From: Leptospira ainazelensis
GTDB taxonomy: Bacteria; Spirochaetota; Leptospiria; Leptospirales; Leptospiraceae
DNA: 64,000 nucleotides
NCBI RefSeq assembly: GCF_016918785.1
Contig: NZ_JAFFPT010000032.1
Location: 1-64,000 of the forward strand
Direction: 5' to 3'
A program made the position numbers and the translations under genes. Shown in pieces: positions 10,888 through 20,273 of the stretch. The notes under the pieces are model-generated. The model made no database searches and was not told the DNA's origin. It worked only from the letters and a program-made list of their open reading frames with translations. Each line of letters starts with the position of its first letter. The first letter of the stretch is position 1.

Positions 10888-11787
10888 TTACTCCGGTTCC
10901 CGGTCTTTTCCCAACATTTCTGCGAGAATCAAACCCGCAAAGACGACGGAACAGCCCGCGATCCGGATCGGACCGGAAATTTCGCCTAACAAAAAATAGG
11001 CGATGATGGTTGAAAATACCGGTTCCAAGGAGAAGATAATTCCCACTCGTGTCGGCGAAACGAATCTTTGGAATTTGGTTTGTAAGAATGTGGTCAACAC
11101 CGAGGCCAAAAGAGCGTTGTAAAGAACTCCGGGAATCAGACGTGTGTTAAAATCCAATCTTAACTCTTCCAATCCCGTCAAGTGCAGAACGATCACGGAA
11201 ACGAATGCAAAAAGACCGGCCGTAAAAGACTGATAAAAAACCGAAACTCCGATCGGAGTCCCCGAACTCACACGATCCATCTGAATGATATAGAGTGAAA
11301 AAAAAAGTGCGCCGCCTAACGTGATCCAGTCGCCGGTCGCAATCTGCAACGAACCTTCCTTTCCTGACTCGCCTAAAAATATAAGACAGATTCCGGCGAA
11401 AACTACCAAAGCTCCTAAAAGATTTCCTTTGGAAGGAATTTTTCTTTTGAGGACCGATTCCAAAAAAGGAGTAATGACGACTAACGTTCCGATTAAAAAA
11501 GACGATTTAGTCGCAGTTGTGGTTTTAAGTCCGACGGTTTCACAGGCGAATCCTAAAAACAAAAACATTCCCAGAAAAAAGGCGCCCGGATACCAGAATT
11601 TCCCTTTTCTAAATTCTTTCCAGGCAAAGGGTAAAAAAATCAGACTTGCGATTCCAAAACGTAAACCCAAAAAGACCGAAGGAGAAGTGTCCCTGAGTCC
11701 AAATATAGTCATCGTAAAGGTTCCGCCCCAAATTAGGGTACAAAAAACCAGAGCGGCTTCGTTTACAAATTTACCGGAGCGCAACAT
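10888..11787 (-). CDS. EamA/DMT-family transporter
   Basis: The 299-residue integral membrane protein has about ten hydrophobic segments arranged as two EamA repeats, the architecture of the drug/metabolite transporter superfamily. Examples of family features are the start [17 protein letters not shown] and the second-half motif [19 protein letters not shown]. The substrate cannot be deduced. Its ATG overlaps the stop of the upstream carboxypeptidase gene by one base, so both share an mRNA. It is convergent with the chemoreceptor gene, with only five bases between the stops. Confidence 0.87.
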   Translation of the reverse strand: MLRSGKFVNEAALVFCTLIWGGTFTMTIFGLRDTSPSVFLGLRFGIASLIFLPFAWKEFRKGKFWYPGAFFLGMFLFLGFACETVGLKTTTATKSSFLIGTLVVITPFLESVLKRKIPSKGNLLGALVVFAGICLIFLGESGKEGSLQIATGDWITLGGALFFSLYIIQMDRVSSGTPIGVSVFYQSFTAGLFAFVSVIVLHLTGLEELRLDFNTRLIPGVLYNALLASVLTTFLQTKFQRFVSPTRVGIIFSLEPVFSTIIAYFLLGEISGPIRIAGCSVVFAGLILAEMLGKDREPE

Positions 11788-13313
11788 CAGATTCTATTTT
11801 TCTTAAGTAGAATTTTGAACGGTTCCCAACTTCGATTCGGGCGGATTTGAAACTCATAGGGTTCGTATCCTTCTTTTGATACTTTTACTTTGGATTCTTT
11901 CCGGTCCGGAAACAACTGAAAGAAAAATCCGTTTTTAGGATTGGAGAATCTGGTTTCTTCCTGATAGTATTTCATTCTTCCGATTTCAATTCTCGCTTCG
12001 AGAGGAATCCCTTGTTCGTCGGTGATTTTTAGAAATATCTTTCTGCCCTCTATAACTTCGTTTAACAAAATGTTCCAGGAATCTTTCAGGCTTAGATTCA
12101 CCTTCTCCACTTCTTTATAAACCGGATTGAGATGGGTCGTTTCTAAAAGATACGCCAAGGTTCCGTAAACGAAGTATAAATAGTCCTGATCCACTCCGTC
12201 GATGGGATAAATATTTTTTCTCGCTTCGAATTCCTTTTCGGGGTTCAAACTAACGACCGAGGAGGCGATCTTTCTTCCAAGCTCGGAGGCCATATCGGGT
12301 TCAGGGTTGTTCAAAGAATCGATCGAATACGGAATCAAAAGACAATTTGCATATGCATGATAACTAATGGATGCGACAAATCTCTCCTTATATGCGAGAT
12401 CCATCATAGCCTTGGTTTCCGGTTCGGAACCGGCGGACGGGCCCCGATAAAAATAATTCGCGGGATTGGACGACGAATAACCGCCTCCGGTTTTACCCCA
12501 GAAAAAAGGATAATTACGATTGATATCCACTCCCGGATTGACCTTGTCGTTTACGGGACCGACTCCGGGATATCCGTTTTTTCTTCCCATCAGATTGGAA
12601 ACGTGCCAAAAATGTCTGGCTCCGTCCGGATTGACTATGGGAACGACCCAGACTTTCATCTTCTTTAGAATTTCCTCATATTCTTTCGGTTTGGAAAGAA
12701 TGGAATAAACGATATCGTAACAGTGTTCGATCGATATCGCTTCGTTGGCGTGATGGGCGCAGTTAAAAAGTACGGAAATCTTATCCTTGTCCGGGAAGTT
12801 CGAATCGGTAAGAAGTAAGGCCGGAATCTCCCTTCCCCGAGCGCTTTTTCCGATCACTTCCACACGCGCGAGTTTGGAATGATGATTGGCAATCCCGAGC
12901 AAATAATGAATATTTAATATATTATCTTTATAACCTTTTTTGAGATCTTCGAGCCCGTTAAAGGTTTCGTTGATCAATTCCTGATAATTCCCGGAATAAT
13001 ATTTGAAAGGATAATTCTGTTTGATCACCGCGATCCCCGGAGACGGAAACCCGCTTTTTTCAACGTCTTCTTTGCTCATCACGGAATAATATGCGTCCGA
13101 TTCCTGATAACTGATCCGATATTTTCTTTTGGTTCTTTCTTTGAATTCTCCCAAACGTCCCGGTTCGATTTTTACAAGAAGCATCTTTCTTGTATCGTTT
13201 AAAGGAGAATTCGGAATCCTCTTTCGAAAAAAACCCGCGCAGGAAACTAATAGAACCAAACCCAGACTGAGGGTAAATAAGGCCCGGATGACAGGAGCAA
13301 ATTGCGGTTTCAT
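11787..13313 (-). CDS. M14-family zinc carboxypeptidase, probable lipoprotein
   Basis: The product is 508 residues. A lipoprotein signal ends in LLVSC (Cys25). The M14 catalytic domain spans about residues 120-405. It contains the zinc motif HANE (His188, Glu191), the substrate-binding DINRNYPF, the third zinc ligand in SYHAY, and the catalytic Glu in LLETTH. The C-terminal 90 residues look like the beta-sandwich regulatory domain often found after M14 domains. The family removes C-terminal residues from peptides or cuts peptidoglycan stem peptides; which applies here is not visible. It is first in a two-gene unit with the EamA transporter, which could import released products (inference). 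Confidence 0.88.
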   Translation of the reverse strand: MKPQFAPVIRALFTLSLGLVLLVSCAGFFRKRIPNSPLNDTRKMLLVKIEPGRLGEFKERTKRKYRISYQESDAYYSVMSKEDVEKSGFPSPGIAVIKQNYPFKYYSGNYQELINETFNGLEDLKKGYKDNILNIHYLLGIANHHSKLARVEVIGKSARGREIPALLLTDSNFPDKDKISVLFNCAHHANEAISIEHCYDIVYSILSKPKEYEEILKKMKVWVVPIVNPDGARHFWHVSNLMGRKNGYPGVGPVNDKVNPGVDINRNYPFFWGKTGGGYSSSNPANYFYRGPSAGSEPETKAMMDLAYKERFVASISYHAYANCLLIPYSIDSLNNPEPDMASELGRKIASSVVSLNPEKEFEARKNIYPIDGVDQDYLYFVYGTLAYLLETTHLNPVYKEVEKVNLSLKDSWNILLNEVIEGRKIFLKITDEQGIPLEARIEIGRMKYYQEETRFSNPKNGFFFQLFPDRKESKVKVSKEGYEPYEFQIRPNRSWEPFKILLKKNRI

Positions 13314-13500
13314 TCGTTTCTAAGACTGGAACTACTTTGCTTCTATCCCTTCCAGAATCCAGATATTTTTTTCCTCGATACAAAAGCGCCCATCGATAAA
13401 TCGAAGGGAATTTTCTCTTGATTTGTCCGTTTCCTTTTCCAGTCTATCCTCAACCTAAAAGATTCTTTGTGAGAGAATCCTTTGGGACAGGAACCCTTCA

Positions 13501-14385
13501 ATGAAATCGAAAATTCGGAACATTCTTCTTTGGGTCGTTATCGTTTCGGCCGTTTGTATGGAATGCGACTGCAAACTTCTCGCGGACTCTTCCGCCTGCG
13601 GTGGTTTAGAAATTCCCGGAATGAAATGTATTCCCTCCGGAGAATTTTTACGCGGGAGCAACACACACGACGCGGATGAAAAACCCGAAGAGAAAGTTTA
13701 TGTGAGCGACTTCTATATGGATATCTATGAAGTCACAAACGAAGAATTCGACAAATGCAAAAACGCAGGCAAGTGCCAGGAATGTCTTAAGACGGGAAAG
13801 TGCAACTATATCGGACCACGTTATGGTAAACCGTATTTAGGACCTAAACAACCCGCCGCAGGAATCAGCTGGTACACGGCGAAGGAATTCTGCGAATGGG
13901 CCGGCAAACGTCTTCCCACCGAAGCCGAATGGGAAAAAGCAGCAAGAGGCCCCAACGGAAATTTATATCCATGGGGAAACGAACCGGCAACCTGCGAAAG
14001 GGCGATCATCGAAGTGGGAGATATCAAGGGATGTGTAGCAAAAAAAACGGAAAAACCGCATTTGATGCCGACCGCAAACGTGGGAACAAGAGCTCCCGGA
14101 GTCTACGGGCTTTACGATATGGCCGGAAACTCTTGGGAATGGACTCAGGATTGGTATTCGTCTTCGTTTAAATCCTGCGGAGACGCTTGCAGGGGAAAGG
14201 ATCCCAAAGGCCCTTGTGCTGGAAAAGAATCCTGTCCCGGTTTTACAAAAAAGGTTTTGAAAAGCGGATCCTGGTGGTGGCCCGCCGGTTACGCGAGAGG
14301 TTCCAAAAGAAGAGCTCATATCCCAGAAAATTTTCCGGAATACCATCACTTTGGATTCCGTTGTGCAAAGGACGCAAACAAATAA
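13501..14385 (+). CDS. FGE/SUMF1-fold exported protein, probably not a sulfatase activator
   Basis: The product is 294 residues. A hydrophobic N-terminus ends at a possible lipobox (VSAVC, about residue 18). The rest is a formylglycine-generating-enzyme fold: FYMDIYEVTNEEF, then GKRLPTEAEWEKAARG, YPWGNE, GLYDMAGNSWEWTQDWY and the terminal HHFGFRCA. The two active-site cysteines of true FGE, which sit in a CYRYRC-like segment before the last motif, are replaced here by a stretch with no Cys (PAGYARGSKRRA). It is therefore more likely a binding or structural member of this large family. It is Cys-rich elsewhere. It is first in a likely operon with the next lipoprotein, which starts one base after its stop. 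Confidence 0.82.
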   Translation: MKSKIRNILLWVVIVSAVCMECDCKLLADSSACGGLEIPGMKCIPSGEFLRGSNTHDADEKPEEKVYVSDFYMDIYEVTNEEFDKCKNAGKCQECLKTGKCNYIGPRYGKPYLGPKQPAAGISWYTAKEFCEWAGKRLPTEAEWEKAARGPNGNLYPWGNEPATCERAIIEVGDIKGCVAKKTEKPHLMPTANVGTRAPGVYGLYDMAGNSWEWTQDWYSSSFKSCGDACRGKDPKGPCAGKESCPGFTKKVLKSGSWWWPAGYARGSKRRAHIPENFPEYHHFGFRCAKDANK

Positions 14386-14386
14386 T

Positions 14387-15487
14387 ATGTTCAACAATTC
14401 TAAATTAGGAATTTATTTTATTCTTACATTTCTCTCCTTCGGATTTTCGTTTTGTTCCGGTTCGGAAAAGGTAAAAGAAAACCGTTCCCTCAACGAAGAA
14501 AACCTCGCTTCCAAAATCGGAACCCTCAGGGAAACTCCGCAAGAAGTCCTCGTGCCGACAAAATGGGACGTAGGCGACACGACGGTTTCCAACGAAGATA
14601 GATTGGACCTTCTCATTCCCCACGTTCAAAACGTAGGCAACGCTTATGTCGGAGTCGGTTCGGAACAAAATCTTACGATCGCGGCTTGGGCGAAATCGGA
14701 TTTTATTTATCTGATGGACTTCACCCAAATCGTGGTTCATGCAAACGAGATCACGGTTCTTTTCCTAAAAAAGGGCGAGAAAAAAGAGGATTTTATCCGC
14801 TATTGGGGAAAGGAGGGCGAGAAGGATGCGCTCGAGTTGATTTCTACATCTCTTCCCAATCCGGAAGTATATAAGAAGGTTTACAAACAAGCTTCTCCTT
14901 TTATTCGGAAACGACATAGAACGAACCTGATGCTTTCCAAAAAATACGACTATAAGATGTTTCAGACGGACGATGAACAATATTCTTATATTCGAAAGTT
15001 GGCGGTCGAAGATAGAATTTTTCCGGTAAAGGGAAATCTACTCGGTAATACGACTCTTCTTGGAATCGGAAATACGTTGAAAAAAGCCGGGCATAAAGTC
15101 GGAATCATCTACTTCAGCAATGCGGAAGAATACTTTGCCTATCCGCAGGAATTTAAGAATTCGCTTATCAATCTTCCTGTAGATGATAAATCGATGGTTG
15201 TGAGAACCATTTCCGTCCGAAGAGATTTGTTCCCTTGGTCTCCCGGTTCGGAAATTTCAACGGACAGAGGTTTCCACTATTGCGTTCAGAAAATTTCCAA
15301 CTTTCAAAAATGGCTTTCGAGCAACAAGCCGGGACTTCGCTCCCTGCAAGTGATGGTGGAAGGCGGAACCGTCGACAAAAAGAACGGAATCACAGTCGTA
15401 GACAAGGAACCGATAGTGGCGGCTCCTCCCGTCACTTCGACAAATCAAAAAACACAACCCGCATCCAATACTGCCGCTCCTCAATAA
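14387..15487 (+). CDS. Lipoprotein of unknown function
   Basis: The product is 366 residues from the ATG at 14387. An earlier in-frame ATG (14351) lies within the upstream gene and before the signal, so it is not used. The lipobox is GFSFC, after a hydrophobic stretch. The segment YVGVGSEQNLTIAAWAKSDF resembles the nucleotide-binding start of a group of exported proteins that I recall as distantly methyltransferase-like and common in Leptospira (LIC_10091-type). I am not certain of that assignment. The C-terminus is a low-complexity Pro/Thr/Ala tail. It lies between the FGE-fold gene and a membrane-protein gene that starts six bases after its stop. Confidence 0.75.
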   Translation: MFNNSKLGIYFILTFLSFGFSFCSGSEKVKENRSLNEENLASKIGTLRETPQEVLVPTKWDVGDTTVSNEDRLDLLIPHVQNVGNAYVGVGSEQNLTIAAWAKSDFIYLMDFTQIVVHANEITVLFLKKGEKKEDFIRYWGKEGEKDALELISTSLPNPEVYKKVYKQASPFIRKRHRTNLMLSKKYDYKMFQTDDEQYSYIRKLAVEDRIFPVKGNLLGNTTLLGIGNTLKKAGHKVGIIYFSNAEEYFAYPQEFKNSLINLPVDDKSMVVRTISVRRDLFPWSPGSEISTDRGFHYCVQKISNFQKWLSSNKPGLRSLQVMVEGGTVDKKNGITVVDKEPIVAAPPVTSTNQKTQPASNTAAPQ

Positions 15488-15493
15488 AACCGA

Positions 15494-17080
15494 ATGATCG
15501 GGAAGTTCAAAAAGGAAATCGTACTCGTTACGATTTCCTTTTTTGTTTTTCTGACTTCGCTTAACAATCAGACTCAAATCTCGGCTCTTGTCTTTAACGC
15601 CGATATCCTTTATCCGGCGGTTCTCTATCAGGATATTATCACGGACGGGAACACTTTTTTCGGTTGGAGCCTCACTCCTTCTCCGTATTTTTTTCCCGAT
15701 GCTGCGCTTTTTTTTCTGATCAAACTTTTTGTGACGGACGGGGTCTTGAGCCTTTACCTCGTTTTCTTTTTACAGTCTCTGGGGCTTCTGACCGCACTTT
15801 TATTCTTTTTGCGCTCCGGAACCGACTCTGAGGAAAACAAAATTATAGTCTCAAAAATTACACTTTTTGTATATTCTATTTTTTTGATTTCCTTTTCGTT
15901 TTATTCCTATTTTTTTCCGGTTTTCGGTTTTGCGGCCCACGGAGGAGCCCTCGTTTTTAGTTTGTTCTCTTCGGGTCTTTGGCTTTCCAAAGAAAAATGG
16001 AAACACAAAGTTTTATTTTGGCTTTTATTCGGGGTGATGCAGATTTTGTTGATCGTATCCGATCCTTTGTATCTCTTTTATTTTTCTCTTCCATGTCTGT
16101 TTTTTTTGGGATCGGAATGGAAAAGGACAAAAGACCCCGATGGTCGAAATTCTTTTTTACTATTGATTTTTAACTTTGGGATCGGAGCTTATTGTTACCG
16201 AAGTCTTACAAAATCGGATCTGATTTTTATTCCTACAGGTTATTACAAGGGAGAATTTTCATGGAACTTTTTTTCTCCTCTGTGGATCACGTTACAAAAC
16301 CAAATCGTAAACACACCGTATTCTTTCGGAATTCTTCTTGCTCTTTATCTTTCGATTTGGATCCTTTTCCGATTCTCAAAGAAAAATAAAAACTCCGAAA
16401 ACTCGTTCCAAAAACATTCTCTTTTTCTCATAGGAAGTATTTTTATTTCTTCTTTCGGAATTTTGATTTCCGGAAGCGTCAGCGGAATTTTTCAAAAGGA
16501 AGGGGTCGCCATACGTTATCTGCTACCTCTTCTTTTTTTCTGGATTCCCCTTGTTATCGTCGCGCTTTTCCGTTTGTCTCTTCCCTATCCAAAACGGATC
16601 TCTCGGATACTGGGTTTTCTTTTTTTGACGATCGGCGTTTGTTCATTGTATTGGGGAGATTTACGACCGAGGCTTTATCAAGATTCTTTAACGTCTTGTC
16701 TGGATAAAAACCGGAAGATCCATTCTCTTTCGAGGGGACTCTCCAACTTTTGGGATTCAAGAAGAATCAGAATTTTTTCCCGAACGGATCTGCGCGCCGA
16801 TAACTATTTGGAGGACCTGCATCCCGAATACTGGCAGAATTCCTGGAACTGGTATACAAAAATTCCAAAGGAAGAATATAACTTTGCCGTCCTTCCGGGT
16901 TTGAATGAAAAGACATTAAAGGAAGAATTCGGCGAACCGGACCGACGCATCTATTGCGAAAAATATGAAATTCTAATATGGAATCCGGTTTCGAAAAAAA
17001 AATTCATTCGATTTCGAAAAAAGAAAACCGAAGAGATCGAACTCTGGCATAAACTAACCGGAAGAAAACCTTTGCCGTGA
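15494..17080 (+). CDS. Multi-spanning membrane protein, function unknown
   Basis: The 528-residue protein has about eleven hydrophobic segments in residues 1-390, followed by a soluble C-terminal domain of about 135 residues. The general shape (N-terminal helix, multiple spans, extracytoplasmic tail) recalls GT-C glycosyltransferase-like proteins, but no catalytic acidic motif is clear, so no function is claimed. It starts six bases after the preceding lipoprotein stop and is probably last in a three-gene operon. It is convergent with the secreted-protein gene at 17198-18571. Confidence 0.72.
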   Translation: MIGKFKKEIVLVTISFFVFLTSLNNQTQISALVFNADILYPAVLYQDIITDGNTFFGWSLTPSPYFFPDAALFFLIKLFVTDGVLSLYLVFFLQSLGLLTALLFFLRSGTDSEENKIIVSKITLFVYSIFLISFSFYSYFFPVFGFAAHGGALVFSLFSSGLWLSKEKWKHKVLFWLLFGVMQILLIVSDPLYLFYFSLPCLFFLGSEWKRTKDPDGRNSFLLLIFNFGIGAYCYRSLTKSDLIFIPTGYYKGEFSWNFFSPLWITLQNQIVNTPYSFGILLALYLSIWILFRFSKKNKNSENSFQKHSLFLIGSIFISSFGILISGSVSGIFQKEGVAIRYLLPLLFFWIPLVIVALFRLSLPYPKRISRILGFLFLTIGVCSLYWGDLRPRLYQDSLTSCLDKNRKIHSLSRGLSNFWDSRRIRIFSRTDLRADNYLEDLHPEYWQNSWNWYTKIPKEEYNFAVLPGLNEKTLKEEFGEPDRRIYCEKYEILIWNPVSKKKFIRFRKKKTEEIELWHKLTGRKPLP

Positions 17081-17130
17081 AGACGATTCTTAAACCGTTT
17101 TTTTTTAACCGAGTATTATTTTCTAAACTA

Positions 17131-17176
17131 GAAAAAAATAGAAAGGCTAAGGTCGAAAACTTCGCCTTAGCCTTTC
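17131..17176 (-). terminator. Rho-independent terminator (minus strand)
   Basis: GAAAGGCTAAGG (17141-17152) pairs perfectly with CCTTAGCCTTTC (17165-17176), and the loop has an inner CGAA/TTCG pairing. On the minus strand the stem is followed by TATTTTTTTC. It lies 22 bases past the stop of the minus-strand gene at 17198. The plus-strand side has no U tract. Confidence 0.85.
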
Positions 17177-17197
17177 CGCAGTGACAGGATTCCTAGA

Positions 17198-18571
17198 TTA
17201 ATCCAAGTCCTTCGCTACAACGCGGACATTCGGAACATTGCTCGTATTACCGCCGCAACTCGAATAAGCAAAGAACAACGCGTTAGTTCCACGGTCGTAC
17301 GTAATCCCGGTATCCGCCGACGGAAAAAAGGGAATACACGCAGTTTTGTTTCCTGCTTCCGAAAGGATATCTCCCAAGGTCGTCCAACGGGTTATTAGAA
17401 AACCGCTCAGTGTTTTTACCATCGGTCTCGCGTGTGTTACGTTCACACATCCAACAAATAGTCTGTTTGTGATCGTATCGAATGTCATGTCCGTACACAC
17501 ATTGTCCTCGCCGGTTAAATTTCCGATAAATGGGTCCACAAAATTGACCCAAGTATTTCCGCTCAGAATTCGAACTGTGGACTGAATCCTTCCTCCTTCG
17601 GAAGCGGATGTCATTCGGGTAAACAACAAATGTGGAATTCCATTGTTATCGATTTCCAAATCCGGATGAGCATAGTATTTGAAATTCGGAAGCGAAGGAT
17701 CACTCATAATTACATGAGAGGCCGAAATCGTATTTCCTTCCTGCACCCAAAAAGAAAACGGAGGTATTCCCATGATTTGAATTCGCGATAAACGAAATAC
17801 TTGAATCGCGGATAAAGAACCGTTATCCGTAGCGACCACTACGCGGATTTCATTTCCTCGCTTATATGCGAGTCGAATGTGGGCGATCGTCCCTGCTCCT
17901 GAAAAACCCGGTTGAGCCACGACTTCCCAAGCTCCGCTCGACAAAGAACCGCCGGTATGCTCTCGCCTAACGACCGTTACCTTACCTCCCAGAGTCTGAT
18001 CGGGATAGGCAAAATAATCGTGAGTTTCGGTGGAGATCATATCCGTATTACTCTTTTCGTTCGGATAAGCGAAAGCCGGTTCTATCTGGGGAACTATGGT
18101 GGAAACAACTCCTAACGTTTGAAAACCGGCGCAAGGTGCGTCAAAACAACCTAAAATAGGACTGGTTAGACTGGTCCCGCCGATCTCATAGTTGTATTCT
18201 TCCAAATCCGCATATCCCGTAAAAGAAAATCCTCGGTTTGTAAAACCCGCATTTCCAAGAGCGATCCAAGTATCGAGCGAAGAAGAAAACGGTCCCCCTC
18301 CCTTGTAACTAGAAAGTTTTTTGACCCGAATCGGACGAGGAGTGGTATTCCGTTCGTTGTTAGCCTCTACATAAGCGAGCGCGACGTTTCCTACCGCGGA
18401 AGAATCGGAATTCGTATTTTTTATCGTAATCAATCGGATGTTAGTCCCAAGAGACTCATTCACGCCCGGAAAAATAGGCAGCAAAAAACTTCCCGATTCA
18501 CGCCAATTCTCCGCAAAAATCGTTTGCGAAAACGGAAAAAGAACAGCAAGCAATAGCAAGAAATGTTTCAT
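17198..18571 (-). CDS. Secreted protein of unknown function
   Basis: The product is 457 residues. I choose the ATG at 18571 because GAGG sits eight bases before it; another ATG three codons upstream is too close to that site. A classic signal peptide (MKHFLLLLAVLFPFSQTIFA) is present. The mature part is beta-rich with repeated segments containing Trp, Gly and Asn, such as IPHLLFTRMTSASEGG and DRGTNALFFAYSSCGG. This looks like propeller- or sialidase-type repeats, but no Asp-box is convincing. It is a single gene with a strong terminator directly after it. Confidence 0.75.
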   Translation of the reverse strand: MKHFLLLLAVLFPFSQTIFAENWRESGSFLLPIFPGVNESLGTNIRLITIKNTNSDSSAVGNVALAYVEANNERNTTPRPIRVKKLSSYKGGGPFSSSLDTWIALGNAGFTNRGFSFTGYADLEEYNYEIGGTSLTSPILGCFDAPCAGFQTLGVVSTIVPQIEPAFAYPNEKSNTDMISTETHDYFAYPDQTLGGKVTVVRREHTGGSLSSGAWEVVAQPGFSGAGTIAHIRLAYKRGNEIRVVVATDNGSLSAIQVFRLSRIQIMGIPPFSFWVQEGNTISASHVIMSDPSLPNFKYYAHPDLEIDNNGIPHLLFTRMTSASEGGRIQSTVRILSGNTWVNFVDPFIGNLTGEDNVCTDMTFDTITNRLFVGCVNVTHARPMVKTLSGFLITRWTTLGDILSEAGNKTACIPFFPSADTGITYDRGTNALFFAYSSCGGNTSNVPNVRVVAKDLD

Positions 18572-19289
18572 TTCATCCACCTCTTCGTTTTATTTTCTTA
18601 GGTTCCCAAGATTACGAATCTAAATTCGTTTTTTGAGGACATCGTTCTTAAAACAAAGAAGACTTTAAAATTAGCGTCGAATTTGACAACTTCCTCTGTC
18701 CACTTATAGATCAATAGGTTTGGAGAGACATGTTGAATTTTATCATTCTATAATACATCATCATCTTAGAGACAATACATAAAAACAAAATATACGATCG
18801 CAAAAAATAGGACATTGTATTCTAAATACAATATATACCATTTTTTGAATCTATCATAAACAGACTCTTCTGCACTTTATGATTCAGTCGAAATAAATAC
18901 TTGCAGTTTTATGCAATTCCGGATACGCCAATCCTAGTCTCAATTTTTCACTTGAGCCGAAGACCGTAAACTCCTGAGAATACGATGCGGCTTCTTTCGG
19001 ATACGCTAAACGTTTTTAAAATGAACCCGTGCTTGGAAAACTTTTCTCCACAATTTTCGTTCCATGCGGAAAGCCGAAGAACGTTGAAAAAGGTTATTTC
19101 TTTTTATTTCGCTTTTAATTTAGGTCTTCGTTTCAGGACGGGCCGGCTCCTTTACAAAATTCGGAAATTCCTTTCCGGAAACGCCTACGGAACCAGAGAC
19201 AAAAGAACCATCATTTTTTCGTAATTTTCTTATTTACAATATTTTAAGTTTCTAAGAAACCATGAACCCCGATCAAAACAGGAGAACTC
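18572..19289. other. Divergent intergenic region
   Basis: About 720 bp between two divergent genes. It contains an AT-rich stretch (18700-18900) with the palindrome ATTGTATT-CTA-AATACAAT at 18814-18832. It also contains the ribosome binding site AGGAGAACTC directly before the ATG at 19290. A 79-codon plus-strand frame at 18985-19224 has no ribosome binding site or recognisable homology and is not called. No RNA gene was recognised. Confidence 0.5.
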
Positions 19290-20213
19290 ATGGCAAACTA
19301 CGTTGTACGCGGTGGAGAACAGGAATTACCGCCACCCTATCAAATGAAACAGGTGGAATTTTATTCTTTTTGTATAGAAGGAAATCAGAATGCGATTCAA
19401 ACGATTGTCGATCGTGATCTAAACGGTCCGGCGAACGGATCCGCACACTATTCCGCGTTTACCGATAAATTGTTTCTTGTCTTTGCAAAACAACAATACC
19501 TGGTTCCCGGGAACGATTGCGGCTGGGTGGAAGAAACCGACGTCGGATTTTGGATTCCGCTTTTCGCAAAGGATCCTCTCAGAATTCGTTTTTATCAACC
19601 TTATCTTTTTGTGGACATTCCCACCGCAATGGCGACCGGAAGAGAAATCTACGGGTTTCATAAAATTCAAGGCGACTTTCAGATGCCCTCTTTGCAAGTT
19701 CCGCCGGAATATTTCTCCGTCGATGCCGTCACACCGCGCGGGAAAGACAGACAAGCGATTTCCCAGAGGATGTTCACTCTGACCTGTCCTCCGGGCGGTT
19801 CCACAAAAAAAGAATCCTATGACGATTTTTCAAAGATCGGAAGTAAGTTTGCGGAGATTCTTTTTGGAGATCCTTCTAAGATCGCAATCCCAGGTATGGG
19901 GCTCGTAGTAAACCTATTGGACTTCTTATTCTCACCCGAACTGGGAATGGTTTTTTTAAAACAATTCAGGGACGCCGCAAATCCGACCTTGGCTTGTTAT
20001 CAAGCCATCGTGGAAGCGAGCAGCAACGTAACCCATTTTCGCAAAGGCGGACTTTTGGAAGGTAATTACGTTTTGGATCTTTTAGACAATCCGTATTTCC
20101 CTTTTGTCGCCGACTTCGGTCTCAAAGGAACCTCGGTTCCGGTTCAATTCGGAATCTGGTGTGATTTCGATTTCGATTTTTCTCCCGGAAAAATCATTCA
20201 CCAAAATACATAA
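19290..20213 (+). CDS. Acetoacetate-decarboxylase-like protein
   Basis: The 307-residue soluble protein has the acetoacetate decarboxylase (ADC) fold. The diagnostic stretch is IPTAMATGREIYGFHKIQGDF at about residues 111-131, and the lysine in this stretch lies near the usual Schiff-base region. ADC-like proteins include true decarboxylases and also enzymes with other carbonyl chemistry, so the reaction is not certain. AGGAG precedes the start at good spacing. The FAD oxidoreductase 60 bp downstream is probably in the same pathway, although a strong palindrome lies between them. Confidence 0.8.
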   Translation: MANYVVRGGEQELPPPYQMKQVEFYSFCIEGNQNAIQTIVDRDLNGPANGSAHYSAFTDKLFLVFAKQQYLVPGNDCGWVEETDVGFWIPLFAKDPLRIRFYQPYLFVDIPTAMATGREIYGFHKIQGDFQMPSLQVPPEYFSVDAVTPRGKDRQAISQRMFTLTCPPGGSTKKESYDDFSKIGSKFAEILFGDPSKIAIPGMGLVVNLLDFLFSPELGMVFLKQFRDAANPTLACYQAIVEASSNVTHFRKGGLLEGNYVLDLLDNPYFPFVADFGLKGTSVPVQFGIWCDFDFDFSPGKIIHQNT

Positions 20214-20214
20214 T

Positions 20215-20236
20215 ATTTTAAGAATATTCTTAAAAT
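20215..20236. repeat. Perfect 22-bp palindrome between two genes
   Basis: The sequence reads ATTTTAAGAAT followed at once by its exact reverse complement. It starts two bases after the ADC-like gene stop and ends 37 bases before the oxidoreductase start. It contains the recurrent core AGAATATTCT (20221-20230). It may be an operator or a weak intercistronic stem-loop. Confidence 0.7.
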
Positions 20237-20273
20237 TAAATATACTAGAGTTAAATATAAGTTAGGTAGAAAA

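Noticed and set aside
18985..19224. 79-codon plus-strand frame in a long intergenic region
   Set aside because: No ribosome binding site and no family resemblance.
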